Shown: piece after piece, positions 9,047-18,276 of the stretch
Position numbering within the stretch: position 1 is the stretch's first letter
Layout of the letters: every line of letters starts with the position of its first letter
Assembly: GCF_002982315.1 (NCBI RefSeq)
Contig: NZ_MWZD01000017.1
Coordinates: forward strand, 620,001 to 684,000
DNA from: Leucobacter massiliensis
GTDB taxonomy: Bacteria > Actinomycetota > Actinomycetes > Actinomycetales > Microbacteriaceae
DNA length: 64,000 nt
Direction of reading: 5' to 3'
The notes under the pieces: model-generated
The model's database searches: none
What the model was told of the DNA's origin: nothing
Seen by the model: only the letters and a program-made list of their open reading frames with translations
Made by a program: the position numbers and the translations under genes

Positions 9047-10273
9047 ATGCGGACGAACGACGACGGCACGACGACGATCGGGGTCGGCCTGATCAGCGTG
9101 GGATGGATGGGGCAGCTCCACAGCCGGGCCTACGCCAATCTGCGCTACGCCTACCCCGAGCTGCGGCTCCGGCCCCGCCTGGTGCACGCCGCCGATCCCG
9201 TCGCCGCTCGCGCGCAGGAGGCCGTCGAGGTGCTCGGCTACGAGCGGGCCTCGGCGGACTACCGAGAGGTGCTCGCCGACCCCGAGGTCGATGTGGTCTC
9301 CATCTGCTCCCCCAACTTCCTGCACGCCGAGATCGGCATCGCCGCGGCCCGCGCCGGGAAGCACTTCTGGATCGAGAAGCCCGCGGGGCGCGGCGAGGAG
9401 GAGACCCGGGCGGTCGCCGAGGCCGCGGCGGAGGCCGGAGTGGTCACCTCGATCGGGTTCAACTACCGCCACGCCCCCGCCGTCGAGCAGCTGCGCGAAC
9501 TCGTCGCCACCGGTGCGCTCGGTCGCATCACGAATGTGCGCGGGCGCATGTTCGCCGACTACTCCGCGGACCCGCGCGGGGCGCGCTCCTGGCGCTTCGT
9601 GCGCGAGCACGCGGGCAACGGCGTGCTCGGCGACCTCATGGGTCACCTCGTCGACCTCGTGCACTACACGCTCGGGCCCATCGCCGAGGTCACGGCGCTC
9701 ACCTCGACCGTGTACGCCGAGCGCCCGGAGGCGCAGGCGGGCGCCGGCTCCCACTTCGCGCTCGTCGAGGGCGGCCGGATGGAACCGGTGGAGAACGAGG
9801 ACTACGCGGCGATGCTGGTGCGCCTCGGCGGCGACGCCGTGGCCGCCGGCGCCGTCGGCACGCTCGAGGCCTCGCGGGTGGCCGTCGGGCCGCGGGCGAG
9901 CTACGGGATCGAGGTCTATGGCACCGAGGGATCCGCCCTCTGGGACTTCGAGCGGCTGAACGAGCTGCAGCTCTCCGGAGGGCTCGGCGCGGAGCACCAG
10001 GGGTACGCGCGCGTCATGGCCCACGCCGGCATGGGCGACTTCGCCCGCTTCCAGCCCGGCGCCGGCACCTCGATGGGCTACGACGACCTGAAGGTCATCG
10101 AGGCGCAGAAGTTCGTGCGGGCGGTGCTCGGTCGTGCGGCGCGGCCCTCGAACATCAACGACGCGCTCTCCGCCGCACAGGTCACGAGCGCGGCCGAGCG
10201 CTCCGCCGAGGCGCGCAGCTGGCAGGCGTGCGCCCCGGTGAGCGGCACCACGGCAGCCCTGCGCGGCGTCTGA
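9047..10273 (+). CDS. Gfo/Idh/MocA-family dehydrogenase (second copy, divergent)
   Basis: This 408-residue protein has an N-terminal Rossmann domain with GLISVGWMGQLHSRAY (residues 14-29), the family marker IEKPAG near residue 110, and a C-terminal domain containing GNGVLGDLMGHLVDLVHY, where the D and H fit the usual catalytic positions. It differs clearly from the copy at 3147 and so probably acts on another substrate or step. GGGAGAA lies upstream of the ATG. It stands alone after the ABC operon's hairpin with its own 190-bp leader, and converges with ino1. An inositol or inositol-derivative dehydrogenase is plausible from context. Confidence 0.85.
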   Translation: MRTNDDGTTTIGVGLISVGWMGQLHSRAYANLRYAYPELRLRPRLVHAADPVAARAQEAVEVLGYERASADYREVLADPEVDVVSICSPNFLHAEIGIAAARAGKHFWIEKPAGRGEEETRAVAEAAAEAGVVTSIGFNYRHAPAVEQLRELVATGALGRITNVRGRMFADYSADPRGARSWRFVREHAGNGVLGDLMGHLVDLVHYTLGPIAEVTALTSTVYAERPEAQAGAGSHFALVEGGRMEPVENEDYAAMLVRLGGDAVAAGAVGTLEASRVAVGPRASYGIEVYGTEGSALWDFERLNELQLSGGLGAEHQGYARVMAHAGMGDFARFQPGAGTSMGYDDLKVIEAQKFVRAVLGRAARPSNINDALSAAQVTSAAERSAEARSWQACAPVSGTTAALRGV

Positions 10274-10301
10274 GCGCGGCCGCGCCGCCGGCGAGCCGGC
10301 C

Positions 10302-11369
10302 CTAGGCCTCCGCCAGGAACGCCTCCAGCTCCTCGCGCGCGGCGTGGTCGGGCTTCTGCACGGGGGGCGACTTCATGAAGTACGCCGATGCGGCCTCCAC
10401 GGGGCCGGCCTGGCCGCGGTCCTTCGCGAGCTTCGCGCAGCGGATCGCGTCGATCATGGTGCCGGCCGAGTTGGGCGAGTCCCACACCTCGAGCTTGTAC
10501 TCCAGGCTCATCGGCACGTCGCCGAAGCCGCGGCCCTCCAGCCGCACGAAGGCGAACTTGCGGTCGGTGAGCCACGGCACGTGGTCGCTCGGCCCGATGT
10601 GCACGTCGTCGGCGGGCAGATCGACGTCGATGTTCGAGGTGACGGCCTGCGTCTTCGAGATCTTCTTCGACTTCAGGCGGCTGCGCTCCAGCATGTTCTT
10701 GAAGTCCATGTTGCCGCCGACGTTCAGCTGGTAGGTGTGGTCGAGGGCGACCCCGCGGCTCTCCATGAGGCGCGCGAGCACGCGGTGCGTGATGGTGGCG
10801 CCCACCTGGCTCTTGATGTCGTCGCCCACGATGGGCAGGCCGGCCGCCTCGAACTTCGCCGCCCACTCGGGGTCACTCGCCACGAACACCGGCACGGCGT
10901 TGACGAAGGCGACGCCCGCGTCGAGCGCGGCCTGTGCGTAGTGCTTCACGGCCTGCTCGCTGCCGACGGGCAGATAGCAGGCGAGCACCTCGGCGCCCGA
11001 GTCGCGCAGCGCCTGCGCCACGTCGACGGGCTCGGCCGCCGACTCCTCGACCTCGTCGCGGTAGTACTCGCCCAGGCCGTCGAGCGTGGGCCCGCGCTGC
11101 ACGGTGACGCCCAGCGCCGGCACCTCGGAGAACTTGATCGTGTTGTTGCGACCGGCCCAGATGGCCTCGCCGAGGTCCTTGCCCACCTTGTCGGCGTCGA
11201 CCTCGAAGGCCGCCACGAACTCGAGATCCGAGACGTGATAGCCGCCGAGCCGCACGTGCATGAGACCGGGCACCTGCGCGTCGTCCGCGGCCTCCCGGTA
11301 GTATTCGACCCCCTGCACGAGCGAGCTCACGCAGTTTCCGACACCCGCGAGGGCGACCTTGACTCCCAT
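10302..11369 (-). CDS. ino1: myo-Inositol-1-phosphate synthase (Ino1)
   Basis: This 355-residue enzyme converts glucose 6-phosphate to 1L-myo-inositol 1-phosphate with bound NAD, the first step to inositol lipids and mycothiol in actinobacteria. It begins [20 protein letters not shown] (NAD-binding loop GVGNCVSS). It contains the family blocks [12 protein letters not shown] (about residue 190) and [13 protein letters not shown] (about 225), and further on [12 protein letters not shown]. Length matches the short actinobacterial/archaeal type. The ATG at 11369 has AAGGAAG upstream. A perfect 16-bp GC palindrome (11393-11408) lies in its leader, close to the ribosome site. It is divergent from an inositol monophosphatase gene, giving both steps of inositol synthesis. 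Confidence 0.95.
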   Translation of the reverse strand: MGVKVALAGVGNCVSSLVQGVEYYREAADDAQVPGLMHVRLGGYHVSDLEFVAAFEVDADKVGKDLGEAIWAGRNNTIKFSEVPALGVTVQRGPTLDGLGEYYRDEVEESAAEPVDVAQALRDSGAEVLACYLPVGSEQAVKHYAQAALDAGVAFVNAVPVFVASDPEWAAKFEAAGLPIVGDDIKSQVGATITHRVLARLMESRGVALDHTYQLNVGGNMDFKNMLERSRLKSKKISKTQAVTSNIDVDLPADDVHIGPSDHVPWLTDRKFAFVRLEGRGFGDVPMSLEYKLEVWDSPNSAGTMIDAIRCAKLAKDRGQAGPVEAASAYFMKSPPVQKPDHAAREELEAFLAEA

Positions 11370-11450
11370 TGCACGTACTTCCTTCGGTGCTCGGCCCCCG
11401 CGGGGGCCCTTCCGCTGTGAACGATCCGCCTTCGACCTTACATCTTCCGG

Positions 11451-11460
11451 GCTTTGTAAC
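11451..11460 (+). promoter_or_regulatory. GCTTTGTAAC element in the ino1/monophosphatase divergent region
   Basis: The 10-mer GCTTTGTAAC is identical to bases 5791-5800 before the sugar-binding lipoprotein gene. It lies 52 bp before the monophosphatase start, in the shared 142-bp region with ino1. It could be a -10 element or a regulator half-site; the sequence does not decide. Confidence 0.3.
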
Positions 11461-11511
11461 CTATGTCTGGTGGCGCCGAGTCGTTCGGCCCGGAACGAGA
11501 GCGAGGACTTC

Positions 11512-12354
11512 GTGAGCAGTGCAGAGCGCGCCGACGACGCGGCGATCACCGAGGTCGCGATCCGTGCCGCCCGCGAGGCGGGAGCGATCGCGCTGCGCGG
11601 CTTCCGCGCGCCCGAGCTGCGCGTCGAGCTGAAGAGCGGGATCCACGACCCGGTCACCGCCTTCGACGGCGCCTGCGAGCGGCGCATCCGCGAGGTGATC
11701 CTCGCGGCCTTTCCCGGCTCGCGGATCGTGGGCGAGGAGGAGGGCGAGGGCGGCGGATCGGGCCCGCTGAGCTGGTACGTCGACCCGATCGACGGCACCG
11801 CGAACTTCGCGCGCGGCATCGCCATGTGGGCGGTGAGCATCGGCGTCGAGCGCGACGGGGAGCTCGTCTCGGGCGTGGTCTACGATCCGGTCTCCGATCA
11901 CCTCTTCTGGGCGGACGAGCGCGGCGCCTTCCTCGGCGAGGAGCCGCTGCGCAGCCGCGGCTTCGCGGAGCCCGGGCGCGCGACGGTGGCGATGAACTTC
12001 CCCCTCGCCCGCGACCTCGTGCACTTCCCCGAGCTGGCCCTGCGCCAGTTCGCGGAGGCGACGCGCGAGTTCGCCCAGCTGCGCGGCCTCGGCAGCAGCT
12101 GCATCGCACTCTGCTGGGTCGCGGCGGGATGGATCGACGCGACGGTCTCCTTCGAGACGCATCCCTGGGACGTCGCGGCCGCATCGCTGATCGTGCGGCG
12201 CGCGGGCGGCACCTTCCTCGGCTACCGCGACGGCGAGCCGGTGCCCGCGAGGATCGCCCACCTCGCCCCGCACTACTACGCCGAGGTGGCGGGCGCCGGC
12301 TTCGCCTCCCTGCGGGAGATCATGCGCACGCAGAGTGTGCGCCCCGCGAGCTGA
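11512..12354 (+). CDS. Inositol monophosphatase family protein
   Basis: The 280-residue protein has the metal-binding motifs of the family: GEEEGEG near residue 76, [12 protein letters not shown] near residues 89-100 and [17 protein letters not shown] near 223. These D/E residues bind the Mg ions used to hydrolyse phosphate monoesters such as inositol 1-phosphate; related members act on histidinol phosphate or fructose 1,6-bisphosphate. GTG at 11512, with GAGG ahead, is preferred over an upstream ATG at 11359 that would extend into the ino1 coding region. Being divergent from ino1 argues for inositol 1-phosphate as substrate. Confidence 0.88.
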   Translation: MSSAERADDAAITEVAIRAAREAGAIALRGFRAPELRVELKSGIHDPVTAFDGACERRIREVILAAFPGSRIVGEEEGEGGGSGPLSWYVDPIDGTANFARGIAMWAVSIGVERDGELVSGVVYDPVSDHLFWADERGAFLGEEPLRSRGFAEPGRATVAMNFPLARDLVHFPELALRQFAEATREFAQLRGLGSSCIALCWVAAGWIDATVSFETHPWDVAAASLIVRRAGGTFLGYRDGEPVPARIAHLAPHYYAEVAGAGFASLREIMRTQSVRPAS

Positions 12355-12402
12355 GCGGCGAGCTGCCCGGATCCGGAGCGGGAGGACCGCCGCGGCCGGG
12401 GC

Positions 12403-12433
12403 GCCGTCCGTGCGCGGGCTGGCGGCGGACGGT
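12403..12433. terminator. Weak hairpin between convergent genes
   Basis: GCCGTCCG (12403-12410) pairs with CGGACGGT (12426-12433), one G-T pair, between the convergent monophosphatase and amidase genes. Confidence 0.4.
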
Positions 12434-12435
12434 GC

Positions 12436-13863
12436 TCAGGCGGTGAGCTGAGCGGCGAGCTGCAGCAGCTGCGGCTCGGATCCGGGCCGGCCGATGAGCT
12501 GGGCGCCCATGGGCAGGGTCCCGGGCGCCGAGGGGTTCGGCACTTCGAGGATCGGGATCGCGATGGCGGGCAGGCCCGAGACGTTGACCATCGAGGTGTA
12601 GGCGGCCCACTCGCACTGCAGGCGGTAGTCCTCCTCGGGTGGCAGCGCCAGGAAGGCGCCGATGTCCGGCGGAAGCATGGTGAGGCCGGGGGTGAGCACC
12701 GCGTCGTAGGCGCCCCACTGCCGTCGCAGATCGGCGGCGATCTCCTGCAGCGCCGCCCCCGCGGCCAGGTGGGTCTCTCGACTTCGCGCCAGCGCCCGAT
12801 CGCGGAACTCCCGCGTGAAGGGCACCAGCCGCTCCTCGGCCCCGGCTTCGAGTTCGAGCAGCGACAGCCCCGCCATCCAGCCGATGCCGAAGGCCTCGGG
12901 GTAGCGCGGATCGTATCGCAGCGCGGCCTCCTCGAGCCGGTGGCCGCGGTCCGCGAGCCGCTCCGCCGCCGTCTGCCAGGCGAGGCGCGCTTCCGCAGAG
13001 AGGGGCACGGGGTGCGCGGCCTCGAACGGCGAGGCGGTGCTGATCCCGATCCGCAGCCCCGTCAGCCGCTCCGCTGCGCGCACCGCCCGGAGCGCGCGGC
13101 CCGTCCCCGGCGCGGGCTCCCCGCGCACCGTGCTGCCCGCCATGGCGTCGAAGAGCAGCGCGGCGTCCTCGGCGGTGCGCGCGATGGGACCCGAGACCGT
13201 GAGGCGCGGTGCGCCGAACTCGTCGACGGGGCCGCGGTCAAGGTCGGTGGGCACGGCCCCGAGGCCCGTTTTCAGGCCGATGAGGCCGCAGGCGAGGCTC
13301 GGGATCCGGATCGAACCGCCGCCGTCGCTGCCGGGCGCGACGGGCAGCAGGCCCGCGGCGACCGCCGCCGCACTGCCGCCCGAGGAGCCGCCCGGGGTGC
13401 GCCCGGGGTCGCGCGGATTGCGCGCCGGGGGCGCGATGAGGTTCTCGGAGTAGGCGTTCAGGCCGAGTTCGGGCACCTGGGTCTTGCCGAGCGAGATGGA
13501 TCCGGCCGCGCGGAGCGCGGCGACGCCGGGGTGGTCCCCGCTCGCCACGGGGTGCGGGAGTGCGGCGCTGCCGAGGGTGGTGGGGGCCCCGGCGACGTCG
13601 ACGAGGTCCTTGTGGGCGAGGGGCAGGCCGTGCAGGGGCGGCAGCGCGGCGGGGCGCGCGCGCTCGTCGCGGGTCAGCGCGGCGCGGCGGGCGTCGGCTC
13701 GGCCGGCCTCGGCGAGGGCCTGCTCCGCGGTGACGGTGATGAAGGCACCGAGCTCGCGCCGGTCGTCGATCCGGCGGAGGAAGTGCTCGGTCGCCTCCCG
13801 CGCGGTCAGCTCGCCGGCGCGCAGCGCTTCGTGCAGGCCGGTTGCGGTCTCGGGCACGCTCAT
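12436..13863 (-). CDS. Amidase (amidase signature family)
   Basis: This 475-residue enzyme carries the Ser-cisSer-Lys catalytic set of the amidase signature family: LAHKDLVDVAG near residue 85 (Lys) and GGSSGGSAAAVAAG near residues 158-171, followed by GSDGGGSIRIP. Such enzymes hydrolyse amides, nylon oligomers, carbamates or mischarged tRNA. Here there is no gatB/gatC neighbour, so a free-standing amidase is more likely than GatA. The ATG at 13863 fits the family. It is divergent from the zinc operon. The physiological substrate is unknown. Confidence 0.88.
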   Translation of the reverse strand: MSVPETATGLHEALRAGELTAREATEHFLRRIDDRRELGAFITVTAEQALAEAGRADARRAALTRDERARPAALPPLHGLPLAHKDLVDVAGAPTTLGSAALPHPVASGDHPGVAALRAAGSISLGKTQVPELGLNAYSENLIAPPARNPRDPGRTPGGSSGGSAAAVAAGLLPVAPGSDGGGSIRIPSLACGLIGLKTGLGAVPTDLDRGPVDEFGAPRLTVSGPIARTAEDAALLFDAMAGSTVRGEPAPGTGRALRAVRAAERLTGLRIGISTASPFEAAHPVPLSAEARLAWQTAAERLADRGHRLEEAALRYDPRYPEAFGIGWMAGLSLLELEAGAEERLVPFTREFRDRALARSRETHLAAGAALQEIAADLRRQWGAYDAVLTPGLTMLPPDIGAFLALPPEEDYRLQCEWAAYTSMVNVSGLPAIAIPILEVPNPSAPGTLPMGAQLIGRPGSEPQLLQLAAQLTA

Positions 13864-14002
13864 GTCCCCAGGCTAGCGGGGGCTTCCGCGCCCGCCCGGA
13901 ATCCCGGGGCGGCACCGGCCGCGCGTGTGCCGGGGCGCCGTCAGCGGCTGGCGCGGCGGCTCCGCGCGCGTGCCGGGAGGCTCGGCCGCGGGCGCGCCGT
14001 GT

Positions 14003-14017
14003 TGCGAACGGTTCTCA
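14003..14017. promoter_or_regulatory. Zur-box-like palindrome 1
   Basis: TGCGAAC-G-GTTCTCA has 7-bp arms with six matching pairs and fits 10 of 15 positions of the actinobacterial Zur consensus as I remember it (TGAAAATGATTTTCA). It overlaps the likely -35 region of the znuA promoter (TTGCGA, 14002-14007). Confidence 0.6.
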
Positions 14018-14025
14018 TTACATTC

Positions 14026-14031
14026 TATAGT
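14026..14031 (+). promoter_or_regulatory. Probable -10 element of the zinc operon
   Basis: TATAGT lies 30 bp before the znuA start, with TTGCGA 18 bp upstream as a weak -35. It sits between the two Zur-box-like palindromes. Confidence 0.5.
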
Positions 14032-14045
14032 GAGACCGATTATCA
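14031..14045. promoter_or_regulatory. Zur-box-like palindrome 2
   Basis: TGAGACCGATTATCA matches 11 of 15 positions of the same consensus, although its own symmetry is imperfect. It starts at the last base of the -10 element, 28 bp centre to centre from palindrome 1. A repressor here would block the promoter when zinc is sufficient. Confidence 0.6.
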
Positions 14046-14060
14046 CTGAGAAGGAACCCG

Positions 14061-15167
14061 ATGCCACGCAGCTCGCAGTCGACCCCCGCCCGTCGCCCCC
14101 TCCGCTTCGCCGCCCTCGGCGGCGCCGCGCTCGCCGCGGTGCTCGCGCTCAGCGGGTGCGGCGCGGCGTCCTCGGGCGCCAGCGGCGGCGACGAGGCCGA
14201 CGGCCGGCTCCGGGTCGTGGCCACCACCACGCAGCTCACCGACTTCGCCCGCGAGATCGGCGGCGACGATATCGAGCTCACCGGACTGCTCGCGCCCGGC
14301 GGCTCCGCCCACCACTTCGACCCGAGCCCCGCCGACCTGCTCGCCCTCGGCGAGGCCGATGTGCTCATCGTCAACGGAGCCGGGCTGGAGACCTTCGTCG
14401 ACTCGGCCGTGGAGGCCTCCGGCTTCGACGGCGAGATCATCACCGCGAGCGACGGCATCGACCTCGCCGAGGCCAAGGCGATCACCGCCGAGGGCGGGGA
14501 GGCCCACGCCGACGACGCGGAGCACGACCACGCGGAGCACGACCACGCCGAGGACCACGACCACGACCACGGCGCCGAGGACCACGACCACGGCGACCTC
14601 AACCCCCACATCTGGACCTCGCCGCGCATGGCCGAGGGCATGGTCGCCGAGATCGCGGCCGGGCTGGAGCGCGCCGACACCGCGCACGCCGAGGACTACG
14701 CCCAGCGCGCCGAGGACTACACCGCGCGCCTCGCCGCACTCGACGACTGGGCCGCCGCCCAGTTCGACCGCGTGCCCGCCGCCGAGCGCGTGCTCGTCAG
14801 CGGCCACGACTCGCTGCGCTACTACCTGCACGACTACGGCATCGCCTTCGCCGGCGCGATCCTGCCCAGCTTCGAGGACAACGCCGAGCCGAGCGCCGCC
14901 GACATCGACGCGCTCGTCGCCTCGATCACGGAGCACGGAGTGCGGGCGATCTTCGTCGAGTCGTCCATGAGTCCCAAGCTCGCGCAGACCATCGCCCGCG
15001 AGGCCGGCGTCGAGGTCGTCGACGCCGACACGCTCTACGCCGACTCGCTCGGGGCTCCCGGCAGCGACGGTGACAGCTACATCGGCGCCACCGTGCACAA
15101 CACCCGGGTCATCCTCGACGCATGGGGCGTGAAGGCCGATCCCGCGCCCGCTACGCTGCAGGAATGA
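14061..15167 (+). CDS. znuA: Zinc ABC transporter substrate-binding lipoprotein (ZnuA-type)
   Basis: The 368-residue protein starts with a lipoprotein signal peptide (lipobox ALSGC near residue 33) and then the TroA/ZnuA fold. Zinc-specific features are the His/Asp-rich loop at about residues 151-182 (repeats of EHDHAEHDH type) followed by NPHIWTSP, plus SGHDSLRYY and FVESSMSP later. The charged loop is typical of high-affinity zinc rather than manganese binders. AAGGAA precedes the ATG at 14061. It heads a five-gene operon (ATPase, two permeases, Fur-family regulator) with translational overlaps and is preceded by two Zur-like boxes. Confidence 0.92.
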   Translation: MPRSSQSTPARRPLRFAALGGAALAAVLALSGCGAASSGASGGDEADGRLRVVATTTQLTDFAREIGGDDIELTGLLAPGGSAHHFDPSPADLLALGEADVLIVNGAGLETFVDSAVEASGFDGEIITASDGIDLAEAKAITAEGGEAHADDAEHDHAEHDHAEDHDHDHGAEDHDHGDLNPHIWTSPRMAEGMVAEIAAGLERADTAHAEDYAQRAEDYTARLAALDDWAAAQFDRVPAAERVLVSGHDSLRYYLHDYGIAFAGAILPSFEDNAEPSAADIDALVASITEHGVRAIFVESSMSPKLAQTIAREAGVEVVDADTLYADSLGAPGSDGDSYIGATVHNTRVILDAWGVKADPAPATLQE

Positions 15168-15964
15168 CGAATCGCGCACACGCCGACGGCGCGCTCACCC
15201 TGAGCGGCGCCGCATTCGGCTACGCCGGGATCACCCGCGTCGAGGGTCTCACGCTCACCCTCGACGAGGGCGCCGCGCTCGCGCTCATCGGCCCCAACGG
15301 TTCCGGGAAGTCGACGCTGCTGCGCGGGATCCTCGGCCTCGCGCAGCTCACCGCCGGCGAGGCGCGCGTGCTCGGGATGAGCCCGGAGCATGCCCGCTCG
15401 CACATCGGATCCCTCCCGCAGGCCGACACCCGAGACGCGTCGCTGCCCGTCACGCTGCGGCAGGTCGTGACGATGGGACTCTACCGCTCGCGGGGGGCGC
15501 TGCGGCCCATCGGCCGTGAGGGCCGCGCAGCGGTGACGCGGGCGCTGGAGCGCGTCGGGCTCGCGGCCTTCGCCGGGCGGCGCTTCGGTGAGCTCTCCGG
15601 CGGTCAGCAGCAGCGCGGCATCCTGGCCCGCGCGCTCGTCTCCGATCCCCGGCTGCTGCTGCTCGACGAGCCTTTCAACGGACTCGACCGTGAGAACCGC
15701 GAGGCGCTGCTGCGCCTGGTGCGCGAGCTGCGCGCCGAGGGCCGCACCGTGATCGTCTCGACGCACGACCTCGAGATCGCCCAGGCGGCCTGCACCCACG
15801 TGCTGCTCCTCGCGACCGGGCACGCACCCGGCGAGCCCGGTCACCCGGCCGCCTTCGGTCCGCTCGACGAGGCGCTCACCCTCGACGCCGTGCAGCACGC
15901 CTTCCAGGACACGACCGTCGAGCTCGATCACCACACCGTGACGACGACCCGGGAGACCGAGTAG
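15164..15964 (+). CDS. znuC: Zinc ABC transporter ATP-binding protein
   Basis: The 266-residue ATPase has Walker A GPNGSGKST (about residue 44), signature LSGGQQQRG (about 146) and Walker B LLLLDEPFNGLD (about 164), with STHDLE as the switch histidine region. It drives import of the metal held by the ZnuA lipoprotein. The ATG at 15164 overlaps the znuA stop (ATGA) and its stop overlaps the next gene by one base, so translation is coupled. Confidence 0.92.
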   Translation: MTNRAHADGALTLSGAAFGYAGITRVEGLTLTLDEGAALALIGPNGSGKSTLLRGILGLAQLTAGEARVLGMSPEHARSHIGSLPQADTRDASLPVTLRQVVTMGLYRSRGALRPIGREGRAAVTRALERVGLAAFAGRRFGELSGGQQQRGILARALVSDPRLLLLDEPFNGLDRENREALLRLVRELRAEGRTVIVSTHDLEIAQAACTHVLLLATGHAPGEPGHPAAFGPLDEALTLDAVQHAFQDTTVELDHHTVTTTRETE

Positions 15965-16908
15965 TGCCCGGCGCGATCATGGCCGTGCCGCTGATCGACG
16001 CCTTCGCGCTGCCGTTCATGTCGCGGGCGCTGCTCACGGTCGCGCTGCTCGCGCTCGCGGCCGGGATCGTCGGCCTGTTCATCAGCTTCCGCGAGCTGGA
16101 GTTCGTCAGCGACGGGCTGGTGCACGCGGTCTTCCCCGGGCTCGTCATCGGGGCCGCGCTCGGCGGCACGGCGGCCCTGCTGCCCGGTGCCGCGGCGGCG
16201 GCGCTCATCGCGGCTGCCCTGTTCACGGTGATCGAGCTGCGGGGCGGGATCGCCGCCGACGCCGCCATCGCCGTCGTGCTGACGGGGCTGTTCAGCCTCG
16301 GCGTCGTGCTCGTATCCCGGCAGGAGGGCTATGTGTCACAGTTGCAGGAGCTGCTCTTCGGCAGGCTGCTGACGGTCACCGAGGCGCAGCTGTGGCAGAT
16401 CGTCGTCGTGGCCGCCGCGGCGATCCTCATCGTCGGGCTCACCCGCCGGGCGCAGCTCTTCCGGGCCTTCGACGCGGCCGGCGCCGAGGCGGCGGGGATC
16501 CGGCCGCTCGTCACCGATCTCGCGCTCGGGGCCGCCGTGGCGATGCTGGTGGTCGCGGGGGTGCAGGCGCTCGGCGTGCTCATGGTCATCGCGCTGCTCA
16601 CGGTGCCGATGGCGGCGGCCCGCCTGGTCACGCGCCGCTTCGCCCTGCTGATCCCGATTGCGGTCGTGCTGCCGCTGCTCGCAGGCGTGCTCGGCCTGTG
16701 GCTGTCGTTCGCGTGGTCGGTGGAGGCCGGGGCGACGGTCTCGCCCGGAGCGGTCGTCGTGCTGCTGCTGATCGCCGGGTACCTGCTCGCGGCGCTCGGA
16801 CGGGTGCCCGCGGGGCTCCGCTTCGCGCGGCGAGCCCACGGCGGCCGCCGTGCTGCGGGCCTCGCGGCTCCGGCGGAGACGGGCGCCGGCCGGGGGGCTC
16901 CCGCATGA
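15964..16908 (+). CDS. znuB: Metal ABC transporter permease 1 (ZnuB-type)
   Basis: This 314-residue protein is a multi-helix permease of the ABC-3 family, with FRELEFVSDGLVHAVFPG near residues 41-58 (the conserved cytoplasmic segment) and AAGIRPLVTDL near 177. It opens with GTG at 15964, sharing a base with the upstream stop. Its C-terminal 35 residues are Arg/Gly-rich and likely cytosolic. A second, different permease follows at once, so the channel may be a heterodimer, or two alternative homodimers may form. Confidence 0.9.
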   Translation: MPGAIMAVPLIDAFALPFMSRALLTVALLALAAGIVGLFISFRELEFVSDGLVHAVFPGLVIGAALGGTAALLPGAAAAALIAAALFTVIELRGGIAADAAIAVVLTGLFSLGVVLVSRQEGYVSQLQELLFGRLLTVTEAQLWQIVVVAAAAILIVGLTRRAQLFRAFDAAGAEAAGIRPLVTDLALGAAVAMLVVAGVQALGVLMVIALLTVPMAAARLVTRRFALLIPIAVVLPLLAGVLGLWLSFAWSVEAGATVSPGAVVVLLLIAGYLLAALGRVPAGLRFARRAHGGRRAAGLAAPAETGAGRGAPA

Positions 16909-17753
16909 GCTACTTCGCGCTCGCCGCACTCGAACTGATCCTGCTCGGCCTGCTCTCCGGGCTCGCCGGCACCCTCATCGTGCTCCGCCGCCGCTCCTTC
17001 TTCGCGGTGGCGCTCAGCCACGCCACCTTCCCGGGAGGCGTCGTATTCGCGGTCGTGGGCTGGAACCTGCTGCTCGGCCAGGCGCTGTTCGCGGTGCTGC
17101 TGGTGCTGCTCATGACCCTCCTCGCCCGCGTCCCCGGGCAGGGGCGGCAGGTGACGAGCGGCGTGGTGCTCTCCTTCGGCTTCGCGCTCGGCACGCTGCT
17201 CGCGAGCCTGAACCCGGGACTCGGGGTGCCGGTGGAGGCCCTGCTCGTCGGCTCGCCCCTGGGGGTGTCCGCCGGTGATGTGACCGCCGCGGGCGCGGTG
17301 CTGCTCGTCTCCCTCGTGGTCCTGGTGCTCGCGCGCCGGCGCATTCTGTTCCACACCTTCGACCCGGTCGGCTACGCCGCGGCCGGCTTCCGGGTGTGGC
17401 CGGTCGAGCTGCTCGTGACCGGGGTGATCGCGGCGGCCGTGGTCGTGGCCATGCCCGCGGTGGGGGCGATCCTGGGGGTCGCCGTGCTCATCGCGCCCGC
17501 GGCCGCGGCCCGGGTGCTCGCGCCCGGCCTGGCGTGGATCCCGCCGCTCTCGGCGGCGATCGGCGTCGCCGGGGGACTGGCCGGCCTGTGGATCTCGCGG
17601 GAGTTCGCGGTGGCGGCGGGCGGCGCGGTGGGACTGGTGCTCACCGCGGCCTTCGTGCTGGCGCTGGCGCTGCGGGCAGGCCTGCGGCGGAGCCGGCGAC
17701 CATTCCGCCCGAAGTTCGCTACGGTGGGAGTACCGGCGACGAGGAGATGCTGA
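16905..17753 (+). CDS. Metal ABC transporter permease 2 (ABC-3 family)
   Basis: This 282-residue permease starts at an ATG overlapping the previous stop (ATGA). It shows the ABC-3 pattern: RRRSFFAVALSHATFPGG near residues 27-44, then FDPVGYAAAGFRVWPVELL near 151-169. It is not a copy of permease 1; the two diverge throughout. Two permeases in one operon with one ATPase resemble the SitCD/TroCD arrangement and suggest a mixed channel. Confidence 0.87.
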   Translation: MSYFALAALELILLGLLSGLAGTLIVLRRRSFFAVALSHATFPGGVVFAVVGWNLLLGQALFAVLLVLLMTLLARVPGQGRQVTSGVVLSFGFALGTLLASLNPGLGVPVEALLVGSPLGVSAGDVTAAGAVLLVSLVVLVLARRRILFHTFDPVGYAAAGFRVWPVELLVTGVIAAAVVVAMPAVGAILGVAVLIAPAAAARVLAPGLAWIPPLSAAIGVAGGLAGLWISREFAVAAGGAVGLVLTAAFVLALALRAGLRRSRRPFRPKFATVGVPATRRC

Positions 17754-17808
17754 GTCGTTGCGCGCGATCCCGCGCGCGGCGCGGCGCACGAGCGGTGGGA
17801 GGTGCCTG

Positions 17809-18210
17809 ATGCAGGTGAAGCGGAACACCTGGCAGCGCGAGGCGGTGCGCGCCCAGCTCGCCGAGCATCGCGGCTTCGTGAGCGCCCAGCAGCTCCACCA
17901 GTCGCTGCGCGAGGGCGGTTCGACGATCGGCCTCGCGACCGTGTACCGCGCCCTCGCGGGCCTCGCCGAGTCGGGTGAGGCCGACTCCCTGCAGTCGCCC
18001 GAGGGCGAAAACCTGTTCCGCAGCTGCGCCACGCCGGGGCACCACCACCACCTGATCTGCCGTGTCTGCGGCGACACCCGCGAGCTCTCGGCCGCCGTCG
18101 TCGAGGAGTGGACCCAGCGCGTCGGCGCCGAGCACGGCTTCTCGGACATCGAGCACGTCGTGGACCTCTTCGGCACCTGCGAGCGCTGCCGCACCGCCGC
18201 CGCTGAGTAG
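17809..18210 (+). CDS. zur: Fur-family metalloregulator, probably Zur
   Basis: This 133-residue protein has the Fur winged helix (QREAVRAQLAEHRGFVSAQQ, then TVYRALAGLAESG) followed by the metal-binding half with HHHHLICRVCG near residues 80-90 and CERCR at the C-terminus. The two CxxC pairs make the structural zinc site and the His cluster fits the sensing site. GGGAGG lies before the ATG at 17809; an ATG at 17758 would lengthen the N-terminus without family similarity. Placement at the end of the zinc operon with Zur-like boxes at its head makes Zur more likely than Fur or PerR. Confidence 0.88.
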   Translation: MQVKRNTWQREAVRAQLAEHRGFVSAQQLHQSLREGGSTIGLATVYRALAGLAESGEADSLQSPEGENLFRSCATPGHHHHLICRVCGDTRELSAAVVEEWTQRVGAEHGFSDIEHVVDLFGTCERCRTAAAE

Positions 18211-18276
18211 GCCCGTGCCGGGGGCTCCCGGCCGCCGGGCCGCGGCGGCGCCTGCGCAGCCGTGCGCCGCCTTCCC

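Noticed and set aside
10189-10200. Another GAGCGCTC palindrome near the end of the second dehydrogenase
   Set aside because: It lies inside coding sequence and lacks the flanking GG/CC symmetry of the LacI operators; GAGCGCTC is frequent in DNA of this composition.
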